A stretch of DNA of 64,000 bases from assembly GCA_008375315.1 (NCBI GenBank), contig CP032507.1, positions 868,001 to 932,000 on the forward strand, given 5' to 3'. Below, in pieces: positions 1 through 7,438 of the stretch. The stretch is from Ectothiorhodospiraceae bacterium BW-2. Lineage in GTDB: Bacteria; Pseudomonadota; Gammaproteobacteria; Thiohalomonadales; Thiohalomonadaceae. Position 1 is the first letter of the stretch; each line of letters opens with the position of its first letter. Made by a program: the position numbers and the translations under genes. The notes under the pieces were generated by a model. The model searched no databases and was not told the DNA's origin. It saw only the letters and a program-made list of their open reading frames with translations.

Positions 1-661
1 CAACATAACGCCCATAAGCGGGAGCTTTAAGTTGCTGTTTAACAGCATGATCAAACTCGTTCAGGTAGAGGTTGGCAAAAAACTGACTGGTTAGATTGCC
101 GATAGGAATACCACATCCGACAGGCGAGCGTGCATCCTCCGGGCTGTTGTCGATGATTAAATCCAGCAGCCATAACAGTTTGGAGTCTTTAATATAGCGG
201 CGCAGCTTCTCTTTTAGGCACTCACGGGGGATTGAGGGGAAATAGCGTTGAATATCCATCTGTAACACAAACGGGTAGATTTGTGCCCAGCGCTGATACT
301 GCGCCACACCGACATGAGTGCCTTTACCCTTGCGGCAGGCGTAGCTGTGGTCAATAAAGGTACCATCAATCGCTGGTTCAATCAGACTCATCACAGCATG
401 ATGAACAACCCGATCACGAAAGGGGGCGGCGGCAATTTGGCGCGGCTTGCGCTCGTAGAGGGTAAAGAGATGGTAGCGACCGGGCTGGTAGCGCTGCTCC
501 CGCAGTTCGTGGTGTAGTTGCGACAGCTCCCGTTCCAGATTAAGGGTAAAGCGTAACACTGCCGGTTTGCGACGCTTGCCTTTTCGTGCCAGCAGATAGG
601 CGCGATAGAGGTGCGCCGGGCTCGTCATCTCCTCCCAGAGATTACTTAGCCGTTTTCGCAC
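1..661 (-). CDS. Diversity-generating retroelement reverse transcriptase (partial, 3' end outside window)
   Basis: This is the N-terminal part of a group II-intron-like reverse transcriptase of the DGR type. It would copy the template-repeat RNA into adenine-mutagenised cDNA. The minus strand reads, in order, an ARKGKRRKPAV stretch, ERKPRQIAAAPFRDRVVHHA, HSYACRKGKGTH, a QMDIQRYFPSI catalytic-strand region with the first Asp, and GIPIGNLTSQFFANLYLNEFDH; all are typical of DGR reverse transcriptases. The YxDD active-site strand lies just beyond position 1. I prefer the GTG at 661, which starts VRKRLSNLWEEM and overlaps the avd stop by 20 nt, giving coupled translation; an ATG at 628 is the alternative. 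There is no room for a template repeat between avd and this gene, so the template probably lies beyond the window. Confidence 0.9.
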   Translation of the reverse strand, partial: MRKRLSNLWEEMTSPAHLYRAYLLARKGKRRKPAVLRFTLNLERELSQLHHELREQRYQPGRYHLFTLYERKPRQIAAAPFRDRVVHHAVMSLIEPAIDGTFIDHSYACRKGKGTHVGVAQYQRWAQIYPFVLQMDIQRYFPSIPRECLKEKLRRYIKDSKLLWLLDLIIDNSPEDARSPVGCGIPIGNLTSQFFANLYLNEFDHAVKQQLKAPAYGRYV

Positions 662-1004
662 TGCTTTGGTACCATCCGCCAATTTGTCGCCCCAACTGCT
701 CCATCAGTTCGGCAGCATAGGCATATTGCTGTTGGCCGGTGATGTTTAACTCAACACTTAAACGCCACAGGTGCTTTACCCGTTGCAAACGCAAGTTGGC
801 TTTGCCCAACGGCGTTGCCGGGCGGTTGCTGTAGGCAGCCTCAACCAGATGCTCCAGCACATCGAGCAGACCCGATTCGATGCGCTCAGCCAAGGTAAAA
901 CGCTGGTTGCGGGGGAATTTGCCCAAATGTGGAATAATCCACTTTAACAGGTCGTGGCACAGTTCAACCGCTGCAGGGGTGCTGACGGCCATTTTCTGTC
1001 TCAT
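642..1004 (-). CDS. avd: Avd-like accessory variability determinant
   Basis: 120 residues, all predicted helical, of the four-helix-bundle family that includes Avd, the pentameric partner needed by DGR reverse transcriptases. Visible family features are the HDLLKWIIPHLGKFPRNQRFTL segment, ANLRLQRVKHLWRLS, and a C-terminal YAYAAELMEQLGRQIGGW. Length fits the family. It lies 119 bp downstream of the lectin-fold target gene and overlaps the reverse transcriptase start, so target, avd and reverse transcriptase form one transcription unit. Start is ATG 1004; an internal ATG at 992 is possible. The assignment rests on sequence pattern plus context and is strong. Confidence 0.88.
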   Translation of the reverse strand: MRQKMAVSTPAAVELCHDLLKWIIPHLGKFPRNQRFTLAERIESGLLDVLEHLVEAAYSNRPATPLGKANLRLQRVKHLWRLSVELNITGQQQYAYAAELMEQLGRQIGGWYQSSAKTAK

Positions 1005-1020
1005 GCATTCAACCTGAAAA

Positions 1021-1140
1021 AATCGCGATCAGGGGCTGCCGCCCCTGAACCCCGGGCTAGCGCCCCCGCAAGCGGGCCCCCCCATAAAGGTAAGAGCATA
1101 GAGCATAGAGCATAAAGGAAACACTACCTGGGGGGGAGGA
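1021..1140 (-). repeat. Conserved 3' flank of variable repeat 1 (putative homing/hairpin region)
   Basis: About 115 bp immediately 3' of variable repeat 1, repeated nearly verbatim after variable repeats 2 (14196-14308) and 3 (24894-25006). It contains the last codons of the target gene and two GC-rich dyads: arms CAGGGGC/GCCCCTG at 1030-1047, and CCCGC/GCGGG at 1065-1076. DGR targets need an initiation-of-mutagenic-homing site and a downstream hairpin, and this block has the right position and form (inference). An extra GAGCATA unit distinguishes this copy. Confidence 0.7.
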
Positions 1141-2374
1141 CAAGCCGAAAGCCGTGGCTGTCGCCACGGAGGCCGGGATCGCTCCAGCCACGACTGGCGG
1201 CGCGCACCCCGGCAGGAACGTAGCCCCACGAACCGCCACGGAAAGCGCGGTTGCCGGAATCGGCACGATTCTTGCATGATGTTTCCGTGTTGTTTTTGTA
1301 GTTGCTATCATAACCTGAACAGGTCCACTCCCAGACATTACCAGCCGTGTCGTAGAGGCCGTAGGGGTTGGGTTTGAAACTAACTACGGGTGCGGTTGAT
1401 TTGTTGTCCCATTGGCTGCCACAGCCATCGCAATTGGCATTGTTGCGACCTACGCCATCTCCCCACCAGTAGGCGGTCGTTGTCCCCCCTCGTGCCGCAT
1501 ACTCCCACTCCGCTTCGGTCGGTAGGCGGTAGCTCTTGCCGCTCTTTTGGCTTAACCATGCCGCATAATCAGTCGCCTCTTCCCAGCTAACATAGACCAC
1601 CGGCTGCTTGTCACCATTGAGGCTATGGCCTTCATACTCTTGGCTATCGTGGTCGCGTTTGAAGAGGCGGTACTGCTGATTGGTCACTTCGGTTGTCGCT
1701 ATCCAGAAATCCCCAACCGTGACCCAGTGTTGGCTCTCGTCACCGTCGCGACCCGTTTCATCGGTCGGACTGCCCATCCGATAGCGGCCACCTTTGATAT
1801 AAACAAATGTCATGCCAGTGGTCGGGTCGGTGAAGGGCTCATTCCCCCCGCTAAGCGCAACCTCCTTTACCGTTGTCTGCCCGCCATGCTTGACCCACTC
1901 CAGCCACTTGTCGCGGCCTTCGGCACTCACCTCAACATAGTAGTCGCCATCGGGTAGCTCCATGCCCGGGCGATAGGGTTCGGTGATATTCATAATGCGT
2001 ACCCGAGCATTGGCCGGTTCGGTTTGAATGGTGAAGGGGTAGTGGTGGCTCTGCTCCCAGTCGCTCTGTAGCGTAAAGGTAAAACGCCCCGATAGCCCCT
2101 GCGGGTAGTCCTGGGTGACGCTCCAGACCAGAATTTGCGGTTCGCCCACTAATATGTTTTGGGTGTTGCCAATCAGGCTGCGCGGGTTAAGTGGTTGGCC
2201 ATTCAGAGCCGCGCCAAAGCGCAGGGTGTGGCGCTCGCCGGCGTCGCCGCTTAGGGTGTAGTGGAAGACAATCTGCCCGCCCCGTTGGTCGTAGCTGAGG
2301 CTCTTTTGGTCAACGCGGGCGCCGGCGTGGAGGGTGAACGGCAGCAGCAGTAGCAGAAGGGTTAGGTGGTTCAT
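1124..2374 (-). CDS. Secreted sulfatase-modifying-factor-like (C-type lectin fold) DGR target protein
   Basis: 416 residues. A signal peptide (LLLLLLPFTLHAGA), a beta-rich N-terminal half with a PEGA-like segment near residues 115-175 (ARVRIMNITEPYRPG), and a C-terminal FGE-sulfatase/C-type lectin domain from about residue 185 (GGRYRMGSP, RLPTEAEWEYAARGG, GLYDTAGNVWEWTCSGYD). The domain ends in the diversified tail GGSWGYVPAGVRAASRG. The paired cysteines of true formylglycine-generating enzymes are absent from this tail, so it is a binding scaffold rather than an oxidase. It is the last gene before avd and the reverse transcriptase and follows two caspase-like genes, 11 bp after the nearest one. 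It probably displays a hypervariable ligand-binding face outside the inner membrane. Confidence 0.88.
   Translation of the reverse strand: MNHLTLLLLLLPFTLHAGARVDQKSLSYDQRGGQIVFHYTLSGDAGERHTLRFGAALNGQPLNPRSLIGNTQNILVGEPQILVWSVTQDYPQGLSGRFTFTLQSDWEQSHHYPFTIQTEPANARVRIMNITEPYRPGMELPDGDYYVEVSAEGRDKWLEWVKHGGQTTVKEVALSGGNEPFTDPTTGMTFVYIKGGRYRMGSPTDETGRDGDESQHWVTVGDFWIATTEVTNQQYRLFKRDHDSQEYEGHSLNGDKQPVVYVSWEEATDYAAWLSQKSGKSYRLPTEAEWEYAARGGTTTAYWWGDGVGRNNANCDGCGSQWDNKSTAPVVSFKPNPYGLYDTAGNVWEWTCSGYDSNYKNNTETSCKNRADSGNRAFRGGSWGYVPAGVRAASRGWSDPGLRGDSHGFRLVLPPR
1141..1264 (-). repeat. DGR variable repeat 1
   Basis: 124-bp 3' end of the target gene, aligned without gaps to the repeats at 14309-14432 and 25007-25130. 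Across the three copies 18 codons vary and 17 of them keep the same third base. Alternatives such as TTC/GAC/GGC, AGC/AAC/TCC and GGC/TTC/GAC are what substitution at both adenines of AAC codons gives. The invariant end GGCTTTCGGCTTG is shared by all copies and would anchor homing. Confidence 0.9.
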
Positions 2375-2385
2375 ACTGGCTCCGC

Positions 2386-3318
2386 TTAGTTGTTGAGTTT
2401 GGCGAGTACCGTATCGGCGCGCCCTTCGTGTTTGGGCTGTTGCGTGCCACCGAGGCGTTTCGACCAGTAGCCGACCTCTTCGCTCAGATAGCTCTGCATC
2501 TCGCCTGCCGTGATGGTGCGGTCGCGGTTTTGATCGGCTTCACCCTGTAGCCCCTTGAGGAAGTAGTAGGTGTAGAGGCTGTGCTGCTTTTCAGGGTACC
2601 AGTTGCTTAACTGGTCGCCGCTGGCGCTGGTCATGACGCTGGCATTTTTGAGCGGGCTGGGGGTTTCGTTGATTGTAAGCTGTCCCGGACTTTTGTTTTG
2701 CAGTATCAGGCCATCCTTCACCCGCCCCGAAAAGCAGGAGTCGAGCACCACGATCATCTCTTTCACCGGCAGGCGTTTAAGGTTGGCGTAGAAGCGGTTG
2801 AGCGAGTAGCCGGCTTGGTCGATGTAGTCGGGGTCGGCATCAACCGGCACAAAGTAGCCATCACCGGTCTTCGGGTCGGGTGAGCCGTGACCAACATAGT
2901 AGATAAACAGGCGGCTCTGATTGTTGCGAATATAGCCGCTCACTTTGCCATCAGGGTTAAACAGGGTGCTAAATACGCCCGAGGTGGCATCTTTTTCGAT
3001 GATGAGGTTCTCTTCACGAAACCCCATGGTTTGGGTGAGGTAGGCGCGCATCGCTGCTAAATCGCGATGGGCATAGTCAACATTGGGGACGCCGGGGCGG
3101 GTGTAGTGCTGGTTGGCGACCAGTACGGCGATGTCGTAGCGCCCGGCCTGTTCACCACGCGGAATCTGGCTGAGTAGGTCATCGGCAGAGGGGGTGGGTG
3201 GCGATGCGGTAGTGCCCTTTTGGGCAGGGGTTAAGTTGAGGTCGGCTTGGAGGGTGGCGGCTTCGGTGAGACCGGCAAGCAGCAGCTATGCGGTGAGTAG
3301 TGCGAATCGTAATGGCAT
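2386..3318 (-). pseudogene. Caspase-like (peptidase C14) secreted protein with a nonsense codon in the signal peptide
   Basis: The frame reads MPLRFALLTA, then TAG (3286-3288), then LLLAGLTEAATLQADLNLTP and a full caspase-like domain: YDIAVLVANQHY, the catalytic His in YYVGHGSPDP and the catalytic Cys in VVLDSCFSGR. It is a close paralogue of 3805-4734. The amber codon is codon 11, inside the signal peptide. Without suppression only internal starts remain, the first clear ATG being at 3051, which would cut off the export signal and first strands. The rest of the frame is intact, so the mutation is recent, or readthrough occurs, or there is a sequencing error. It sits between the LPP20-like gene (13 bp) and the DGR target (11 bp). 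Confidence 0.8.
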
Positions 3319-3331
3319 GGGATACCCCTTA

Positions 3332-3772
3332 TTACAGATTGAGGTTGGTTGGCAGGGTGTTGAGCGCCTGATAGCGGTTTTGCTCTATCACCACCCAGAC
3401 ACACACCTGCTGATTGCGGCTGTCGTACCACTTTTCGGCAATGCGACTGCCGCGCAGTACCCCCTGAGTCTGGATGTGGATATGGTCTTTTACTGCCCGC
3501 TTAACTTCGGCGCTGGCCACTTTGCCGGTGGCGGTGACCATCTGTTCAAAGGAGGCGTTCAGGGTTGTCTCTAGCGATTGCATCAGTTCGCGGCGGGCGT
3601 AGGTGGCGGCCATCTGTTCGGCCAGCGCCGGTGTGGGCGCCTGTGTTTGGCTGATGCAGCTTGAGGCGCCATTAAGTGCGCTGTTGTAGTTGGGTTCGCT
3701 GACCCAGAGGGGTTCGGCGAGTAGTGGTGCGGTAAGGAGCAAGCAGAGCAGGGCAAGGGGGTATCGTGGCAT
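3332..3772 (-). CDS. LPP20-like secreted protein in caspase operon
   Basis: About 146 residues from ATG 3772, chosen because GGAG lies 9 nt upstream and a signal peptide follows directly (MPRYPLALLCLLLTAPLLA, then EPLW). The mature part (ARRELMQSLETTL, VKDHIHIQTQGVLRGSRIAEKWYD, VCVWVVIE) resembles the LPP20 family of small envelope proteins of unknown role. No lipobox Cys follows the signal, so it is probably periplasmic. It lies between two caspase-like genes. A larger LPP20-like protein also accompanies the caspase gene at 15274, so the pairing recurs in this window. Confidence 0.65.
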   Translation of the reverse strand: MPRYPLALLCLLLTAPLLAEPLWVSEPNYNSALNGASSCISQTQAPTPALAEQMAATYARRELMQSLETTLNASFEQMVTATGKVASAEVKRAVKDHIHIQTQGVLRGSRIAEKWYDSRNQQVCVWVVIEQNRYQALNTLPTNLNL

Positions 3773-3804
3773 GGCGGTATTCTCCGGTGGTGTGAATAGG
3801 TTCA

Positions 3805-4734
3805 TTACTTCAGGCGGGCCAACACGGTGTTGCGGTTGCCCTCCTGTTTGGGTTGTTGACTGCGGCCACTAAGTCGTCCGGCCCAGTAGCTCACTTCGGT
3901 GGCGAGATAGCTCTGCATCTCGCCGGCGGTGATGGTGCGGTCGTGGTTTTGATCGGCCTCGCCCTGTAGCCCTTTGAGAAAGTAGTAGGTATAGAGGCTG
4001 TGCTGCTTTTCGGGATACCAGCTACTGAGCTGATTGCCTGTGGCGCTGGTGAGTACCACCCCCTGTTGCAAGGTGCTGGCAGTTTCGCGAATGTTGAGCA
4101 TGCCCGGACTGACATTTTTCACCAGCAGACCCGATGCTGTGGTGCCGGAGAAGCAGGTGTCGAGAACCACGATCATCTCTTTGGCGGGCATCTGGCGCAG
4201 ATTGGCGTAGAACTGTTGCAGCGAGTAGCCCGATTTGTCAATAAAGTCGGGGTCGGCATCGCTGGGAACAAAGTAGCCATCGCCCTGTTCCGGATGGGGT
4301 GCGCCGTGACCCACATAGTAGATGAAGACCCGACTCTCGCCGGGGCGGATGAAGCGCTTCAGTTTACCGTTACTGTCAAACAGGGTTTTGAAAACGCCGA
4401 GCGTGGCATCCTTTTCGATAAGGATATTCTCAGCGGCATAGCCCATGGTGGTGGTGAGGTAGGCGCGCATCGCTGCTAAATCGCGATGGGCATAGGCGAC
4501 AGACGGAACGCCGTCACGGTAGTGCTGATTGGCGATCAGCACGGCGATGTCGTAGCGCCCCGCTGGCTGACCTTTGGGGATTTGGCCAAGTAGCTCATCG
4601 CTACCGGGAGGAGGGGGCGGCGCTGCGGGTTGCAGATTAATGGCCGTGGTGGTGGTGGCGGCCTGTAGCGAGCTAATGGTGCCGCTTAGAGCCATTAGCA
4701 GCAGTAAGATAACGCGGGTTCGTGGGTGTGGCAT
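3805..4734 (-). CDS. Secreted caspase-like peptidase (C14 family)
   Basis: About 309 residues from ATG 4734 (GAGGTAGCT just upstream). Signal peptide with ILLLLMALSGTISSLQA, a Pro-rich linker, then a caspase-like domain: RYDIAVLIANQHY, His in YYVGHGAPHPEQGDGYF, Cys in VVLDTCFSGTTASG, and a C-terminal YTYYFLKGLQGEADQNHDRT stretch. First gene of the operon that runs through the LPP20-like protein and second caspase to the DGR-diversified lectin, avd and reverse transcriptase. Substrate unknown. Bacterial caspase-like enzymes often act in regulated proteolysis or cell death, but nothing here shows which. Confidence 0.85.
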   Translation of the reverse strand: MPHPRTRVILLLLMALSGTISSLQAATTTTAINLQPAAPPPPPGSDELLGQIPKGQPAGRYDIAVLIANQHYRDGVPSVAYAHRDLAAMRAYLTTTMGYAAENILIEKDATLGVFKTLFDSNGKLKRFIRPGESRVFIYYVGHGAPHPEQGDGYFVPSDADPDFIDKSGYSLQQFYANLRQMPAKEMIVVLDTCFSGTTASGLLVKNVSPGMLNIRETASTLQQGVVLTSATGNQLSSWYPEKQHSLYTYYFLKGLQGEADQNHDRTITAGEMQSYLATEVSYWAGRLSGRSQQPKQEGNRNTVLARLK

Positions 4735-4845
4735 AGCTACCTCGTTAGAGCGGAAGTGAATCGATAGGTGAATCATATCACCATAATAAATGGTGCTGTC
4801 ATTTTTGTGTGCGCAAGCCTCAGTAGCAGGTTCGCTCTTATCTGC

Positions 4846-6609
4846 TCATACGCTGCGCTCTTCCGGGGTGTCTATCTCTTCGGTCTGTACCAGCTCCCAA
4901 CCGCTCCAGATGAGTACCAGTGCGTGAATTTGGGCGTGGCCGGCGCGTTCTAAGACGCGGGTGTCGTTGCGATAGCGATTGAGTTGGGTCGTTGCTTCGC
5001 TAATCAGTTTAGCTCGGGCGGCGGGGTTGTCGTTGTCGCGCTTGAGATATTTGAGTTCAATAAGCCAAGCGTGCGCCATCTCGGGGTATTTGGCATAAAA
5101 GGGCGAAAGGTATAAATCGACAAAGCCGCCACCTAGCTCTTGCTCGCTGAGGGCATAGAACCACGGATTGAGGTTGAGCCAAGCGAGCAGAAAGCCCTGA
5201 ATCATCTTTTCGCCATGCAGATAGTCGCGCATACCGCTATATTTCTGTAGCTGTTCGGTCAGATGGCTAAAGAAGGGCTGCCACTCGCCATCCCAGGCAA
5301 AGGCTTTGAGCTTTTCGCCGATGGTGAAGATATCGGGACGAAATAGGCCAACATCATCGACCGCCTCACGAATATAGCTGTAGATGAGCTGTTTGACGGT
5401 CTGGTTGGGGATAACCAGCTTTGGTTCACCGCGCTCGGTTTCGGTCGAGAAGGTGAGCAGGCCAAAGTAGTAGAGCAGTGAGATGAAGTTGTCGGTATTG
5501 GCCAGCAGTTCAGCCGGAAAGCTGCTCTTGACGCTGCTGGCGATGCCGCCCTGGTTGATAATTTGGTGTAATCGCTCAAAGCTGCCGTTGAGTTTGCGGT
5601 CGAGCTGGATTAAATGGCGCAGTTTGCCGTAGTCGGTGCGAATGTTTTGATCGATAAGTTCGTCCGGCGGCTGATTCAGTCGATGCAGCGATTTAAGGTA
5701 GTAGAGCGCCATGTCGCTATTGGTAATCGTCTCTTCAACCTGACGGCTAAAACGGTAGTGGTTGTACCACAGATTCATCACCTCACGGTGAGCCGAATAG
5801 CTTTGTCCAAACACGCTAAAAAGCTGTTCGAGTTCGCGCTCATTAAAGCCAAGCATAGCGTTAAAATCATGGTCGAGCGAGATGTTGGCACCGATATTAA
5901 AACCACTGGTGACATCATCGAGGGTAACCGGTGAGACACCGGTAATAAAGAGCCGCGACAGCGCCCCGCCGGTCGCCCCGCTCGCCCCTTTCAGTTCGGC
6001 AAAGAAGTCGCGCAGAAAGCCGCGACCGTGGGTGAGCTGCTGATAGGCCTCGCGCCCTTCGCTGGCGAGCAGGGTATTGGCGAAGTTGTCGTACTCGTCG
6101 ATGAAAATATAGATGGAGGGGAGTTGCTGCTGTTTGGCTTCAATGATGAGCTGCCGTATTGCTGCCGACATGGAGCTATGGCGCAAAATCTGCTCACGGC
6201 TGTGAGCAGGGATAATCTCTTGATACCACTGCAAAAAGCCATCTAACTCAGTGCGGCAGTAGTTTTCAAACGACTCTTGCAGTGCCTGCACCGTTCTACC
6301 GTGTACTAACGAAAAGTCGAGCCGCAGCACCATATAGCGGTGCTTCTCGTCAGTGGGATTGGCATAAATCCAGGTATCACTAAACAGCGCCTCCCACTGC
6401 TCGGCGCGGTTGAGGTCGTAGTAGCACTCCATCATCGACTGCAGCAGGCTTTTACCCATGCGGCGCGGGCGGATGAGAAAGAGAAATCGCCCCGCCTCTT
6501 CGAGTTTGGGTAGATAGTGAGTTTTATCGAGGTAAAATTCGCCCCCTTGGCGCAGCTTGATGTAGTCGGCCACGCCATAGGGGATGCGGTAGTGGGATTT
6601 AGTGGTCAT
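4846..6609 (-). CDS. NTPase (AAA-ATPase-like) fused to PD-(D/E)XK nuclease, copy A
   Basis: 587 residues from ATG 6609. N-terminal NTPase with RPRRMGKS as Walker A and FIDEYDNF as Walker B, a winged/helical middle, and a C-terminal PD-(D/E)XK nuclease-like domain (GGGFVDLYLSP, then WLIELKYLKRD). This is the AAA-ATPase_like plus DUF1703 architecture, often multicopy and considered mobile or conflict-related; its biological role is not established. It is nearly identical to 12295-14046: the C-terminal two-thirds is identical at protein level and the N-terminus about 90% identical in DNA. The roughly 65 residues between LRLDFS and FIDEYDNF are strongly diverged. Confidence 0.85.
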   Translation of the reverse strand: MTTKSHYRIPYGVADYIKLRQGGEFYLDKTHYLPKLEEAGRFLFLIRPRRMGKSLLQSMMECYYDLNRAEQWEALFSDTWIYANPTDEKHRYMVLRLDFSLVHGRTVQALQESFENYCRTELDGFLQWYQEIIPAHSREQILRHSSMSAAIRQLIIEAKQQQLPSIYIFIDEYDNFANTLLASEGREAYQQLTHGRGFLRDFFAELKGASGATGGALSRLFITGVSPVTLDDVTSGFNIGANISLDHDFNAMLGFNERELEQLFSVFGQSYSAHREVMNLWYNHYRFSRQVEETITNSDMALYYLKSLHRLNQPPDELIDQNIRTDYGKLRHLIQLDRKLNGSFERLHQIINQGGIASSVKSSFPAELLANTDNFISLLYYFGLLTFSTETERGEPKLVIPNQTVKQLIYSYIREAVDDVGLFRPDIFTIGEKLKAFAWDGEWQPFFSHLTEQLQKYSGMRDYLHGEKMIQGFLLAWLNLNPWFYALSEQELGGGFVDLYLSPFYAKYPEMAHAWLIELKYLKRDNDNPAARAKLISEATTQLNRYRNDTRVLERAGHAQIHALVLIWSGWELVQTEEIDTPEERSV

Positions 6610-6675
6610 CAATGCGCTCCGTGTAACGCCCATCTGCCGCAGTGGGCTTGAGGGAAGGAATCAAAAAAATCAAAA

Positions 6676-6819
6676 TCACTGTCCGGCGCGAACCAACCGC
6701 ACACTGTTCGCAAAGTCACGACTGCCAACACCGGCGTAACCATAGTTGAAGACCACGATCCACGAATTGTAACTATCGTTGGCGCTCGGCGAAGAAGACC
6801 AAAAATGGGTGGCAAGCGT
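6676..6819 (-). repeat. DGR-type variable repeat A (DUF1566 family)
   Basis: Last 144 bp of the DUF1566 domain. Aligned without gaps to 10916-11059 it differs in 20 codons. In 17 of these the third base is unchanged while the first and/or second base differs (TAC/GGC, GGT/AAT, GGC/TAC, AGT/TAT, TTT/CAT). The flanks FWSSSP and SVRLVRAGQ are identical. This is the pattern left by adenine mutagenesis of AAC/AAT codons. No template for this family is visible in the window. Confidence 0.85.
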
Positions 6820-7430
6820 ATCAGGAAAGGCCTGCGGATGGATGGTCTGGCGCTGGTAATCTTTGCCCGATTCACCATCACAGCCATCTTGTTCATCTTT
6901 CACCCCCACAAAGGGATAGTAACCGGGTTGACCGTTGGAGCAGTAAACCAGGCTGTTTAACTCCTGAATAGTCGGGGTACGCCAGTCATTGTGGCCGGCA
7001 AAACGGTCGGTGAGGGCTTTCGCCTTCTCCCACTTAAACTTTTTCGCCTTACCGCTACAACCGCTGCCGCTCCAGGTTTGGCCGACACTACAGCGCTGCC
7101 ACATCAGCTTGGTCTTCACATCGGTGACGGTGCCATCGCCGTTGTCGCGGTAGCGGTTGTCGATGAGTGCAGAGGGCACCGGTTGGGTTGGCGGTTGTGG
7201 TGTGAGTTGCGCTAATCGTTCCTGCTCCGCTCTCTGGCGGGCAAGTCGAGCCGCCTCTGCACGGTTATCCTGTTGCAGTTCAACACGCTGGTAGGTGGCT
7301 CTGCCCCGGTGGGTAATCGTCTGCCGCCAGTTGTTGTAGCCATCGGCCTGTATCAGCACATCGTAGTCGCCATCGGGGAGCTCCATGCCGGTCTGATAGC
7401 GCGGGGTGATGTTCAGGATTTTGACGGTGG
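6676..7430 (-). pseudogene. 3' half of caspase-PEGA-DUF1566 DGR target, separated by insertion sequence
   Basis: The frame encodes ATVKILNITPRYQTGMELPD (PEGA-like), a charged linker, then a DUF1566-type C-type lectin domain (DNGDGTVTDVKTKLMWQRC, WRTPTIQELNSLV, FWSSSP, SVRLVRAGQ). It is not an independent gene. Its 5' part is 9143-10275, and the intervening insertion sequence 7439-9134 has an 8-bp target duplication. Removing the element and one duplication joins the frames exactly (PTPANA/TVKILNI). A short open frame reaches into the element end and could start at 7461, but the product would lack an export signal. Confidence 0.85.
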
Positions 7431-7438
7431 CGTTGGCA

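Noticed and set aside
5614-5934. 106-codon plus-strand frame present identically at 13045-13365
   Set aside because: It lies inside the NTPase-nuclease genes on the opposite strand and is conserved only because those two genes are identical there.
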